DNA of 64,000 nt from Corbicula japonica (lineage: Eukaryota; Mollusca; Bivalvia; Venerida; Cyrenidae): positions 434,001 to 498,000 of the forward strand of contig JAZAYU010000128.1 of NCBI GenBank assembly GCA_038501625.1. Reading direction: 5' to 3'. The first letter of the stretch is position 1. Each line of letters opens with the position of its first letter. The position numbers and the translations under genes are program-made. Below, piece after piece: positions 1 to 11,640 of the stretch. The notes beneath the pieces are model-generated. The model saw only the letters and a program-made list of their open reading frames with translations. It was not told the DNA's origin and searched no databases.

Positions 1-378
1 CGTTTTGTATATCCAAGGGTACTAACTTGATAAATGCCAAACTTTTTGACCAAAGTCTTTATGATAATTAAATATTGCAGCCCAAAAAGAGGTTATTTAC
101 ATTTTGATGTGGTCAAATTTATCTTGCCGATTTGTCTTGTGAAATAAATATTTTACTTCGTCATTACATTTCGTGGTTTACAAGGATTTATTATCACGTA
201 AAGGCGTTAATTCGATTTTGATTTGCAGAAACAATTAACAAGTGATCAAAATAACTTTAATTTTTTCAAGCAAACAACGTTTGTAAAGTTATCTTTAGAC
301 TTAGGACAATTATAACGATATCGATAATCGATAATTACAATGTATACATTGTATATCGGATGTGGCAGTGTATGTGTC
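1..378. other. AT-rich intergenic DNA
   Basis: No convincing coding exon, RNA gene or repeat was seen. The segment is AT-rich and runs into the minisatellite that follows. Confidence 0.5.
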
Positions 379-741
379 AACTGTTAATAAAGATTATCAA
401 CTTCTTTACTGTTAATCAAGCATATCAACTAAAAACTGTTAATCAAGCTTACCAGCTACTTTACTGTTAATCAAGCCTATTAACTACTTTACTGTTTACC
501 AAGCTTATTAACTACCAACTGTTAATCAAGTTTATCAACTACGTTGCTGTTAAACAAGCTTATCAACTACTTTACTGTTAATCAAGCTTATCAACTACGT
601 TACTGTTAAACAAGCTTATCGACTACTTTACTGTTAATCAAGCTTATCAACTACTTTACTGTTAATCAAGCTTATCAACTTCTAACTGTTAAGCAAGCTT
701 ATCAACTACTAACTGTTAAGCAAGCTTATCAACTACTTTAA
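379..741. repeat. 28-bp minisatellite, about 12 copies
   Basis: Tandem units of 26-28 bp, each roughly 'caactactttactgttaatc' followed by 'aagcttat', repeat about a dozen times. Variants alternate between 'ttaatcaag', 'ttaaacaag' and 'ttaagcaag'. The last units are shorter (27 bp) and more alike, suggesting recent expansion at the right edge. No coding frame is maintained. Confidence 0.9.
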
Positions 742-2640
742 AAGTTCCGTCACTGTGACTTCGATTTACCCAGTTTTACTCCCACTCTTTTGTCAATGTC
801 TCTACTACTCTCGTGACGCATAACAAGCGAAATCATTTTATGACCAATATTTAAACGTCAGGTAGTGGTCTTTTTCTTTCGGAAAACCTCATTTCTCTGC
901 TATCTTGTGTATCAAATTTAAACATTGGCACCCAAAAAGCCCGATTGTGAATCGATTGAAACTGGCTATTGATTGTTTATGTAATGTAAAAAAAAGAATC
1001 GAAGGACCAGCGGCCAAACGAACGCGTCTTGCACGCATCGAATCTTGCAAGTATTTAGCTGGACCGACTCAGAGTCCAAAAGTTCGATCCACAGCTCCCC
1101 AAACCAAACTAATTATTTGCCGTGTACAAAACAAATCTAACCGACTCAAGCTGGCAATGTTTTACTGCTACATATTAAGGCATTGCTTCATACGTCATAA
1201 CACTGTCATCGATAAAAAGATAAATTCGAAAATCTCTCTATACGGCTAAATGCTGTTTAACATAACTTTGCCGAAATATCTTATTAATTTGTATCTTTAT
1301 TTGGCGTACGTTACGATCAGTTATCTAGAGCAGTAAAGAAAATAGCTTTACCCTAAAATTTCCTTTCAATTCTATTTACACCTAAACACAAATAGCAACA
1401 CATAACAACAATTTAAATGTGAACATATAAGTAACATGGTATTGATGACAAAAATATACATATTTGCTGCATTTCCAATGTCCAGGTCAAAATCCCTTTG
1501 AAAATTAAATATTGCTACCCAAAAAGGGCATTCGAGCATCCCTACTGAACTACCTCTGGTTCCTTCCTTGTTGGTAAATAGGGGGAAATACCGCGCTGGA
1601 ATACAAAAGTATTTACCTTCAATCAACGTAAGGTTAATAATGTTTGAAATAGATGGTAAAAATATTACTGTTTGCAGATTAAAAGTCAACAAAATGACAT
1701 TTTAGGACCTATAAATAGCGCCTTATCAACATTAAGACCAGCGGAAAGACCAACGTAATCTATGCAAAAGTTATTTTAATTAATTGTTTAAATTCACCTA
1801 CTTGTTCCACGCTCTCCTTCATATCTCTAACGTTCTACAAATGCTTGTTTATTTACATCCTAGCTTGTTTTTATCTTAGGGCACCTGAAGAAATTATGTT
1901 TCATAATAAACAATATTATAACGTCAAATAACTTTGAAATTGTAATTTTAGAGCCACTTCATTGAAACTTACATGTATATTTTATCAACCCCTTGATTTT
2001 GAAATAACTAAGTCTTAACTGTTTACGTTCCATTCTAGTCAAATCCAAAACATTAGAACTCTAAATTCCTATTATGAAAACTTTTTTTATCATCAGTTTT
2101 TTACGATATATGATGACATTTTGTTTGAAACGGAATTTTCAATATCGTTCAATCAAAATAATGGACACGATAATCGGAGGAAAAACCCCGGTACAGTTTT
2201 GGACATATTGTTAACGTATAGACGTTGGCAAAATATCTCAGGCTTCGACCGATGTTAGGTATTTAAATGCCCTCTTTATTACGAAATATAAAAGTGGAAC
2301 ATCTGAGAATTTCAACCCCCCTTAACTGATACCAAGACCATTTTCTAACTATTTAAAAAAATAAACATCATTATGTAAGGTTAATACAAAATAGATACAC
2401 GGATGTTATACGAATCAGCCATTTTAGTTTGAATCAAATAACCGACATATTTTTTTTTATTATGTGTACACTAAAATGAAATTTTAAGAACTGTTAAATG
2501 ATAATCGTTACATTTGCTATTCATCAAGTTATTTACAGATATTTTTATTGGCACCCTTTACCAAAACGATAAGATTGCTGCGGTGTTTTCCCTAGTTGGC
2601 ACCCTTCATCTATTCGGTGGTTAACCGAAACGATAACTCA
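742..2640. other. AT-rich intergenic DNA upstream of the EGF-like gene
   Basis: Short open frames occur (for example 905-1249 + and 1372-1692 -), but they lack recognisable domains, splice context or protein-like composition, so I treat them as chance frames. A motif 'aaattaaatattgc' followed by a variant of 'cccaaaaag' occurs near 70 and 1505, perhaps an old interspersed repeat. Confidence 0.5.
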
Positions 2641-2641
2641 G

Positions 2642-2650
2642 TATATAAAT
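2642..2650 (+). promoter_or_regulatory. TATA box of the EGF-like membrane protein gene
   Basis: 'tatataaat' lies about 92 bp before the ATG at 2734. A start site 25-30 bp downstream (near 2672) would leave a leader of roughly 60 bases. Position and sequence fit a core promoter; no initiator was assigned. Confidence 0.55.
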
Positions 2651-2733
2651 ATAAATAACGTGGTATGTGGAAATAAAAAAGCAGAATGTTAGTGTAATTT
2701 AATTTTCAATGAGGACTTTTGGACTTTAGTAAC

Positions 2734-2803
2734 ATGAATCTTCTGAAGTGTTGCAGCTATTGTTTACTGTACATAGTTTTTGTATTTGTGACCTTCCGAG
2801 AAG
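2734..2803 (+). CDS. Exon 1: signal peptide
   Basis: ATG at 2734 starts MNLLKCCSYC and then a hydrophobic run ending VFVTFRE; donor 'gtatga' at 2804, phase 1. The ATG lies just downstream of a TATA box and the run has the length and composition of a secretory signal. Confidence 0.68.
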
Positions 2804-5800
2804 GTATGACAGCTCAGCTAACGTGTTAACCAACGTTATTGTTAAATTATGCTATGAGATAGCTATTAAAATAATCGCATTATTTTTTTTAATAAATCTA
2901 TTTATCGTTTTCATTAATTTTGTGCAATATATGTAATAGTTAAATTCCATTTTAGTGAGTAGGTGCCCAGAAGATCGCCAACAGTATTTGAGTTTACTTA
3001 GAAAATGGTACATTTACCAGATAAATTTAAATTAAACAAAATATTTACGAGTTTCTTGCATTAATATTTAAATAAAGCAATTAATTTAAAAAGCACTTTC
3101 AATAAGAAGAAGCATAACCGTTAACAACGTTTAGTCGTTTTATTTTGTAATATCATCTCTGATTTCATATCATTTGTAAACAGAAGTGAATGTGTGATGC
3201 AAGCGTGTTTGTGCGGCTTCATTTACTTTCAAATGTTTGGCATCGGCAAGATAAGGTCAAATTACAGTGTCAAACTAATTTTGTTGTATTATAGTTACTG
3301 TAATTAATATAAATGTAGTACTAAACTTTAGCAATGTTTTCAAGTGTTGCTTATACAAATAAGCGCATATCTAATAATATTCCAATAGAATTTAAATGTG
3401 GGTTGGTCCAGCGATTATTTAGGAAATCAATATTGCCATGTGTAAACGATAGTGTTTACTTAAAGCTGACTCATCATCGCTGGCTTCTGAAGATGCAGCT
3501 AACATTTCAAACTTACCGGAAAGCAGAGAAAAAAGAAGTGACTGTTTATCTTCGGGTCAGACCGGAGAGTGGCATATAGACTGTGCCTGCTGCCATCCGA
3601 AATGCACGGTACGAGCACCAAAATAACGTCACTGAGACTGGAAATCAGTTTGCTTGTTACATTGTTTTTTGTCTATTGGGATATCTAAATAAAGGTTCTC
3701 AGATATGTTGACATGAATTGGTCTCCAGTCTCGGTTTTATAATTGTTTGCCTCAGCTTTTATTTATGATTATATGTGTGAAAGAAATTCTTTTAGTTTTT
3801 TGTTTACAAAACAAAACAAACAAAAATATGGTAAATGTGAATTTAGTGTGTACAGTAGAAAAAGTCAGTGTTAACACGTTATTGATACTTGTTTTTATGT
3901 GAAAAATGAAAATGAAGAATATGAGTGTACATCATTTCTCCTGTCGGTCTGTTGCTTCAAACATTTCTGGTGCTTTACCAGAGCATGCAAACCTCGCCCT
4001 TGCTTCGATGTTGTTTTTTTAATAAACAGATATCAATTTAATATTTGCTCGTTATTCACATTTATATTACACACATATTAAAATGTATTCGTTAGTTTTC
4101 CAATGGCAACATTATTATCCAAAATTGTTAACAGTTGTTTCCATTTTTAATATATTGTTCTGATTTAGTACCATCGGTAACCTAATTTTTAAGTATAACA
4201 TCTTATATTATTTTATGATGTATTAAAGAACGGTAAATACAATGTAAGTGATAATCTTATTCAAATCAACTTTATTCTAAATTCTTGCTGTTCACTTCCA
4301 GGCGGAATCATTTCGCGAAGCATTTTCTTCTGTGTGTGTCAAAGGCCAACCTTGTTTCCTTTCCAATAAACACTCCGCCTCCTGGTCGTCATTTTATCAA
4401 GGTAGGGAGCTAAAGGCGCTTTAAGGTATTGTTGGATATATGGATACGTTTCTAACCCTCGTATTTTGACTCACAAAATGAAAAACACACTGCTTAAATA
4501 GACACCTTTATTTCCTTTGTTTTTTTTTCAGAAACTGAGCTATTCAACCATTTAATTTTCGCCGAGATTTGAAATTTGCTTTGAATATGAACTGGTACAA
4601 AAGTGTAATATGCCTATCAGGAAAGGCCCAGCAGACACAGCCTCCCCACGCTCCAAATTAAACATATATCTTTAAATGTGACGTCTTTGCTGAATTAATA
4701 TTTCTTTTAATTTAAATTAAGCAAAACACTCATCGTTTATATTACATTTCGAAAAGTAAAAAATCTGGTTATAACACATATGCTTAAGAGGTTAGTAATA
4801 GTATCTATTAAGTTCATGTATGCTAATGTCAAAAACGAAAGATTTATGTTATACTTAATGATAAACATGTACTATTAATGAAAGTATTCTTATTTTTTTT
4901 TTTATTATAATACAGGGATTATCAACGGAACGTCCCTTGCTTATTGTTTAACGCTTCATGTTATAACCTTCGTATAATTAAAGTTTGTAAGGCACGAAAT
5001 CAATAACAGGGTTCAGTTTACGATGTCATACAGTCTAAACTAGCAAGAAATAGTTATTTCTTTTTTTAGTAATATGCACTCTTTTAACCAATTGTAGAAT
5101 CTTACCTTAAGGTTGCTCTAACAGTGCTTGTATTTGCAGAAGATACATTTCTAAGCGCACATTGTTCTCCGTCACAAGGATGTGGCGATGGGATGGGTGA
5201 TTACAGCTGCACGTGTCTGAGGGGCTTTGTCGTATTGGACTGCGGTAAGTTATGATCTGCATTTATGTTTAGCCACATCCGGTTTACCATAATTATGTGC
5301 TAACAACGTATGTATGCATGTTGTTCCTACTCAAGTGGTTTATTGTAGAAATATTATTAGGTTCTTGCTCATTTAAGTTACTTTTGGTAAAGATTACATT
5401 TTAACCATTCCCAGACTTTGTGACCTGCACAAAGCAAACACTAAATATAATTCTGTTTTAGTTTCATTCCATTCAGCGCGCTTTATGGATTTGCCAGCTC
5501 TCGCGTGCACGTCCAATCTGCATGAACCGCACCAAAATAAGAATCATTCCTTAAATGTACAGAGTTTTTTTCCAATATATTCAGATTATTTAGACATAGG
5601 TTTATAGTTTCTTTCAATGATAATTTGCGTATTTATGGTTTGCTTTACATAGCGAAAATGAAAAATGAAGCATCACAATGATTTTGCCACATGCTTAACT
5701 ATTAATGTTAAATATTTAATAGTTTGGTATTTCTGTATATTTTTCAGATCTAAAGGTTATCCTGCCGGCGACTATTGTACCTCTAGTCGCACTTGTTCTC

Positions 5801-6923
5801 CTGGTTCTAGCCGCATGTCTGGCTTACAGATGGTATAAACGTAGAAATAAACAAGTGTAAGCTCAGTTCACATACTTGCATCGACACATAAAGTTTATCC
5901 GTACTTCTATAAACTGAAAGTTACCCAACTAACAAAAAAAAATTACCCATCCACAAATTGATTTTATTCTTACTACCAAATATATCAAAATACAAGGTAT
6001 TGAATTTCAGAAAAAGTAATGACCATTTGTGTCTGCCAGCATTTAAGGCTTGTGTATAAAATTCTTTTAATCGGCATGAAATTTTCTGCCTTTATATCCG
6101 TAGTACCTTTCGATTATTTCTCATGGACTCAGCAGTATGAATCCCTATGAAAATACTAATGACTAGATCGGGAATCATGGCAGGGGAAAGGGGTAATAAA
6201 CAGGTCTAGCAGAATGTATACTACTTAAAATTTGGTAAGGATAGCTTTCCGCTTTATCCCAAATTATTGCCCCTACCAAGTTTCAACTGTTGTTCCACTT
6301 CAACACTTTGTTGGCTCATTCTTTTTTGGCACAAAGCTCATGTCAAATGAACACATTTTCAGAATCACAGCAAATATTTAATCGTTGCAACCTTATGTAA
6401 GGCAAAAACACATTCTTTTAAGTGATCCTTATCAAACTTTGAGTAGTATATTTCATTCCTGATAGTGTATTTAAGTTAGAAGTGTTGTATTTAATAATTA
6501 AACAGTGTGTAGTTACAAAACTGATTTTACTGTGTTATTTGACTTTGTTTCGTTGAAAATGCTGACAACGATATGCTTATCTTTAGCACTCGCTGCAAGC
6601 GGAAAATCATTGAAGTGAATCCAAAATATAAACGATTCTTTATCAGTGTCATGTGATTTACGATCACAAAAACTCTCGTTTCATAAAAGATTAAATAAAA
6701 TGATCAGATGTGTTTTAAGATGTTGATTTTAAGGCAAGTGGTAAATCGAAAACATCAAAGTCTAGCTAGTGATAGGGCTGCACATGTATATGTAATTAAT
6801 TTCGCTTAACTAATGTAAATCGTTTTCATTTTTAGATCTCCAACGGAAAATCACCATGCAGCCGAAAATGCAGACAGCATGCCCAGCAACACTATGTATA
6901 AAAACAGAGTTCTCCTTCAATAA
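2734..6923 (+). CDS. Six-exon gene: small type I membrane protein with partial EGF-like module
   Basis: I infer join(2734-2803, 3466-3608, 4302-4401, 5140-5244, 5748-5856, 6836-6923), 615 nt with stop, 204 residues. Every junction has GT/AG borders and intron phases 1,0,1,1,2 agree across all five introns, which is unlikely by chance. In order: a hydrophobic signal peptide (about residues 1-23), a Ser-rich stretch with a KR pair, an ectodomain with 12 cysteines, an EGF-like tail (Y-S-C-T-C-L-R-G-F then C), a membrane helix of about 23 residues followed by RWYKRRNK (stop-transfer), and a cytoplasmic tail of about 35 residues containing MYKN, which fits the Y-x-N SH2-ligand pattern. The protein should sit in the plasma membrane with the cysteine-rich part outside. 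Family and ligand are not recognised. The weakest border is the acceptor at 3466 (poor pyrimidine tract). An unused exon-like segment at 2956-3007 does not keep frame. Confidence 0.72.
3466..3608 (+). CDS. Exon 2: Ser/Glu-rich stretch and cysteine cluster
   Basis: Read in phase 1 this exon gives an acidic, Ser-rich segment, EKRSDC, then WHIDCACCHPKCT. Donor 'gtacga' leaves phase 0. A longer frame on the same strand (3334-3579) starts at an ATG but looks random and is rejected. The acceptor (aaag) has a weak pyrimidine tract, so the 5' border is tentative. Confidence 0.55.
4302..4401 (+). CDS. Exon 3: two-cysteine segment
   Basis: Acceptor 'cttccag', donor 'gtaggg'. Phase 0 in, phase 1 out. 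It encodes AESFREAFSSVCVKGQPC and then a Ser-rich part, open throughout in the frame required by its neighbours. Confidence 0.62.
4613..4655 (-). mobile_element. Remnant of a PLE 3' end inside intron 3
   Basis: 'cctatcagga' and 'acagcctccccacgc' match the terminal part of the PLE family at 7.7 kb in the same order. Only about 40 bp remain. Confidence 0.4.
5140..5244 (+). CDS. Exon 4: EGF-like module (five cysteines)
   Basis: A phase 1-1 exon, typical of EGF modules, between 'tatttgcag' and 'gtaagt'. Cysteine spacing C-x5-C-x8-C-x-C-x8-C, with DYSCTCLRGF, matches cysteines 2-6 of an EGF domain. The first cysteine is absent from the exon; the nearest candidate lies in exon 3, unusually far upstream. 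Confidence 0.78.
5748..5856 (+). CDS. Exon 5: membrane helix
   Basis: Acceptor 'tttttcag', donor 'gtaagc'. Encodes DLK, then a helix of about 23 apolar residues with two prolines near its start, then RWYKRRNK. The positive cluster on the inner side predicts type I topology. Confidence 0.78.
6836..6923 (+). CDS. Exon 6: cytoplasmic tail and stop
   Basis: Acceptor 'catttttag'. In phase 2 it encodes a hydrophilic tail (SPTENHHAAENADSMPSN, then TMYKNRVLLQ) and TAA at 6921-6923. An 'aatataaa' sequence about 20 bp downstream could serve as a weak polyadenylation signal. Confidence 0.68.
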
Positions 6924-7706
6924 AGCCGCCATATATCACAATATAAATGAAGAAATTTAATTTTTACTAGAAAAGCCCCTTCATAACGAAATGTAAATAC
7001 ATGCATGAGTTATACTCGGCTTTATACGATGTTAAAAATTGAACGAGCTGAGTTCTCCTTGCAAAAGTAGAAATTACTTAGAACATCCAATTTGCCGCGT
7101 CCCAATGATCAGTCAAAAAGATAAAATTGTCAACATAATATTGCAGCGTTTATTAATGATCGCTTTATTAATTTCATATCGATTGTGTTGCTAATTCAAA
7201 CACTTATGAAAAGATTGTTGATTTTCTTTTTCTTCAGAGTATTTAGATAATAACATTGTTGTTGACATGAATGCGCAAATGATGTATACAATAATAAGAC
7301 ACTAGTTTTAACTATGCACGTTTTGATGCGAGACTTAAATGGTATCATGAAATGACTCTTATTCTTCTCAATGATCGCAAAGGTTTTTAAAAGATAAATT
7401 ATCGTATTTCCTGTTTAATTTATTCCATGGCAGATAATCCAATCCTATATACATGAATTTCTGTTCTGTGGCCTGAGAGTAACTAATTGGTATGAACTAC
7501 GTAAATATGGTAACTTTAAAAAAATTAAGACAGGTGGCCGTAATCAAGCTTGCGTTTTATTCTTTTATTGATGATAACATGTAACATAGCAACAAATACG
7601 AGTATATTGATGTTTAATTTATTTACTGATTGTGATTTGAAAATGTGCATTTTACTTTAATCTTATTCATTTTAAATTCTTAAGAAACGTTATGTGAATA
7701 AAAAAG
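6924..7706. other. Intergenic DNA after the EGF-like gene
   Basis: AT-rich sequence between the stop codon and the PLE. No exon or repeat was recognised. Confidence 0.5.
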
Positions 7707-8200
7707 TGAAATATCAGGTATCGCCACACTCACAAAACACAGCCTCCCCACGCAGCGAAAAAGAAGTGAGGAAGAGAGAGCATATCTGTTATAAGCATGT
7801 CAATTCAAATAACACGCCAGGAACAATTAAAGAAAAAGGTAACCCTTAGGGTTACCGCCTTGGAACGGTCAGTGGCAAAACAAATTGCCACTTGGGATTT
7901 AAACCAGGTTAAAGGGTACACCAACCTCGAACTTGCCAAAACAGGTTCTCATATCACAAAACAAGTACAAGTTGTCTTGGTGAAATAACTCCAACTCACC
8001 CAACAGCTTAACAATGCTGCATGCAAAAGCACACAAACATATAAAACATAAGAAGCCAAAAGGGCGAGTACTGAATGATCTTACCGAGACCAGATCATCT
8101 GGAGTCAAATTAGCAAGTACACGATGACAGGGATAAAAGAAACAAATCGAGCTTCTAGGTTCTTTAAAGAAAAGATTTCCCCATAAATCTTCATAATCTC
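7707..8200 (-). mobile_element. 3' UTR and terminus of the outer PLE copy
   Basis: Ends with 'tatcaggtatcgccacac' and 'acagcctccccacgc', followed inward by a purine-rich tract and 'ggttaccgccttggaacgg'. The same terminal block recurs at 10873-11386, 13742-13995, 17338-17785 and 36094-36214. It overlaps small open frames (7797-7988, 7899-8108) that are not genes. Confidence 0.75.
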
Positions 8201-10250
8201 ATAAATCCCTGCCACCGTCGTGCAACCAAAGAGGTAGGCATAATGATCAACAGTTTCTGTAGATGGGTTAATCACCAGCGCTGCAGAATATCATGTTGGT
8301 AACCTTTCTTTTTAAATTTACAGATGGTTTTTACGAATAAATGGGAGAAATTAACATTGCCTTTAATTTTCTTAAGTTTATAAAATAAATCTCCATAAAA
8401 AGCTGGCTGTGAAATACCTTGTTGCAAAAGTGTTTTTAAACTGCACCTGTATTTTGGAATTCAATCTGGGTATCGGCGATAAAACTTGCAAAAGGTTTTC
8501 TTTAATTTGTGATACCGATAACCTTGTTTTAAAAGTTTTTCTGTTATGCGAAGATTACGTTCACTGAAGTCATTTACATCATTGCAAACTCTAGAAAAGC
8601 GAACAACTTGAGAGATATAAACCATGTAAGATGTTGCACGAGGAACATCGCCGTCTAAAACCGGAAAATTTACTATATTAAAATTAAAATCATCTCTTTT
8701 ACCATATATTTTAGTAGTAACGTATCCGTTTTGAACAGAAAAATCAAGATCAGGTAAGTTTGCTTGCTTATCTGAAGTGTTTGCTTTATTAAGTTGTAGT
8801 TCATTAGGATAAAGTTTATTAACCAGAGATGGAAAATGGTTATTATCTATATTCAACAAATCATCAAGTTACCTCGAGGTGTTATTAAAGGCTGTAATAA
8901 TGTCATCCTGATGTTCGGTATAAAGAGACAACATAAAATCTATTTCAAAACAGTATTAAAACATATCAGCAACAAGGGGTGCACAATTAGTACCCGTTGG
9001 AATGCCTATTTATTGTTTATAAATAGAGGTACCAAATCTAACATAAATATTATCCAATAAAAAGGTAATCGCCTGTTTAAGGTCTTGACAGGTCCATGAA
9101 GTATAATTATTATAAGAACCATCTGTAAAGAATGCCCTTAAACGTTTTATTTCCTCTAGCAAAAGTTTTTTTCAATGGGACTGGTTAGCTTGTCTCTTAT
9201 TTAATTATGAGGGAGAGAAGTATATAAGGTTGAAAGATCATAAGTTGACAAACAGAACGCCTAAAAATAATTTGATTTAAGCTTCTTCAAAACGTCATTT
9301 CAATTTTTATAGACCAAAATAAACTTTTGCCAGTGGTTTCAAAAACTGTTCCGCAATACCTTATTACATGTTCTTTTATAGCTGTAAGACAAGATGTTAA
9401 GAGCACGGATAATTTAGTTGTTGTACAAGAACTAGAGTTTGCAATAAATCTTGCTTTGTATGGTGCTTTGTGCATTTTAGTCAACCAATACATAGTAGGT
9501 CTTTTATCTTGTTTCGGCTCAACACTGATTCTAAATTTTGTAATTTGTAGAGTTTGTGCAGTAACAATATCACTCTCAGATGAAGAAGTCAGTGTATAAA
9601 CATAGTGCTATTTAGCTGTTCAGTTTGAACATTAAAATAGTAAATACTTCACAATATCATTACATTATTTGAAGCCTTTTCAGCAGGTGTTAAAACAAAT
9701 CTGTTGTGAAAGTCTTAAATACCTTTTTTCAAATGACGAAAGTTAAAACGAGGTCGAGGTGGTAATAAAGTTATGTTTCTTTTATAGAAGGATATACGAG
9801 TGTCAATTATTTTGAAAATTTGTTTTTTTTTCAGTTTGAAAGTGCATTAGGCTCAATATGTTCTCGTTTACACCATTTATTGCAAAAAGAGTTTTAAGTC
9901 TCTGCAATTTATCGCACGACAGGTATTAAAGTCGATGTCTGATGGAATTCTATATTTCGGACCTTTTGACATTAAATTGCGGATTCTAAAGTCTTTGATA
10001 ACATTTAGATTCCCTGTATCGATGTGACCGGCAGGTTGATAGCAAAATTTAGAATTTTAAAAGTCTTATGATATAGGTGTATTCTCAACAAGCTGTAAAT
10101 CCGAGGTAATTTTGTTGTAATTGAAAATTGTGTTTCTAATTGGCGTGTTGTATTTATTACAACCGATGGGTGTTTCAGTATTATGGAAATAATTAGGTAT
10201 AGCCGATTCAACAGTTTTATCTTTAATTTTACTGGAATGTCACTAAAATC
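8200..10250 (-). pseudogene. PLE reverse transcriptase, broken
   Basis: Fragments in order on the minus strand: FVLTPAEKASNNV (near 9690), YWLTKMHKAPYKARFIAN and SSSCTTTKLS (9493-9400), LSTYDLSTLYTSLPHN (motif A, near 9225), GIPTGTNCAPLVA (motif B, 9006-8969), then LDDLLNIDNN (motif C, near 8868) with TAA at 8869-8871 where the catalytic tyrosine belongs. The open stretch 8859-8461 carries KIYGKRDDFNFNIVNFP and the thumb-like YRYHKLKKTFCKFYRR. A further TGA at 8461-8463 and later shifts break the C-terminal part. As family members do, it would have copied element RNA at the target site; this copy cannot make an active enzyme. Confidence 0.82.
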
Positions 10251-10565
10251 TAAACATTTATTTAAAAATGAAATTTTTAGGTGATTAGATTCTAAGTCAA
10301 TGAGAACATGCCGAATGTAACACTGGGTAAGGCTAGACAGAATGGTTTAAAATATTTTGAAGGCCATGAATAGAACAATGAACACGTGATTTTCTGTTGA
10401 TGTTACCATTAGTCCTTATCCCGTGTGACCTCGATTTTCGTTTTCATATTTCAAGCAAATCAAAAATGTCAAAATCAGGATTTTTTTAAATGTTTCCTTC
10501 TTGATAATTATTATTATTTAAACCAAGTGGGTAAGGCGTTTGAAGCTTTTGTATCTTTTTATGTT

Positions 10566-11386
10566 TAAGGAAAACATTTTGCAAGTTTTATCGTCGATAC
10601 CCAGATCTAATTCATAAATACAGGTGCAGTTTAAAATCACTATTGCAACAAGGTATTTCACAGCCAGTTTTTATGGAGATTTAATTTATAAACTTAAGAA
10701 GATAAAGGGCCATGTTAATTTCTCAAGGTTATTCGTAAAAACCATCTGTAAATTTAAAAAGAAAGGTTACCAACATGATATTTTACAGCGCTCTGCATGC
10801 CTGGTTATTAACCCTTCTACAGTTGATCATTATGCTTACCTCTTTGGTTGCACGACGGTGGCAGGGGTTTAAGAGTTTATGAAGATTTATGGGGAAATCT
10901 TTTCTTAAAAGAACCTAGAAGCTCGATTTGTTTCTTTTATCCCTCTCATCGTGTTCTTGCTGATTTTACTCCAGGAGCTCTGGTCTCGGTAAGATCATTG
11001 AGTACCCGCCCTTTGGCTTTGCAATGCTATTAGATTCTTATGCTTTATATGTTTGTGTGCTTTTTCATGCAACATTGTTGAGCCAATAAGTGGGTTGGAG
11101 TTGCTTCAACAAGACAACTTGTATTTGTTTTGTGATATGAGAACCTGTTGGGGCAAGTGTGAGATTGGTGCACCCTAAAACCTGGTTTTAACCCCCCAGT
11201 GGCAATTTGATTTGCCACTGACCGTTCCAAGGCGGTAACCCCTCGGGTTCTCATTTTTGTTAATTGTTAGTGGTGTCTCTTTTGAAACTGATCATTTTAT
11301 TAACCATGCTCTCTCCCTCTCTTCTTCTTGACTGTGTGGGGAGGCTGTTTTTCTGAATGTGGCGATTCCTGATATGCATATTTCAC
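10566..11386 (+). mobile_element. 5'-truncated PLE copy nested in the outer PLE
   Basis: This 821-bp segment is homologous to 8530-7707 but runs in the opposite direction. It begins in the RT thumb region ('gcaagttttatcgtcg'), continues through KKKGYQHDILQRSACLVINP and LFGCTTVAG, and ends at the family 3' terminus. The 11-bp word 'ctttttatgtt' flanks it at 10555-10565 and 11387-11397, a target-site duplication. It splits the outer element between GIY-YIG and the LQTPYPLGLN linker, so it inserted later. Confidence 0.8.
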
Positions 11387-11404
11387 CTTTTTATGTTCCG
11401 AAAT

Positions 11405-11640
11405 CAGCCTTTCTCTAGTTTTAAATGCTTTTGAAGCACTGTTATTGAATATAAGTTTTCAACAGGTTGAACATTAAAATGTTTTAAAGTGTGGCCTGGT
11501 TGTTTGAAATGTTTACATAAAAACCTACTGATTTTATTATTGTTTCTTATTTTAGAACAGTGCTGACTAAAACGTTTTTTCAAAGCGCGTCCGGTTTGTC
11601 CAACATATTGAATCCCACAATTTAAAGCATTTCAAGTTAA
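11405..11640 (-). pseudogene. PLE GIY-YIG endonuclease domain
   Basis: The frame reads FYVLT, TGA, NALNCGIQYVGQTGR, then KKRFSQHCSKIRNNNKIS and FLCKHFKQPGHTLKH. GIQYVG corresponds to the GIY-YIG core, with the arginine of the GR pair behind it, and the Cys/Cys/His/His framework of PLE endonucleases is visible except that its first cysteine position is the TGA at 11632-11634. The domain stops at the insertion site of the nested PLE copy (11387). Confidence 0.78.

Noticed and set aside
2956..3007. Exon-like segment (VSRCPEDRQQYLSLLRK) in intron 1
   Set aside because: Acceptor and donor are present, but it leaves phase 2, which no downstream exon of the model accepts.
3334..3579. 81-codon plus-strand ORF as a gene
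   Set aside because: The overlapping frame used by exon 2 of the EGF-like gene is more protein-like, has splice borders and fits the phase of its neighbours.
7707..11386. Interpretation of 7707-8530 and 10566-11386 as terminal inverted repeats of one DNA transposon
   Set aside because: The right arm has its own 11-bp target duplication and interrupts the GIY-YIG/RT coding order, so it is a separate insertion.
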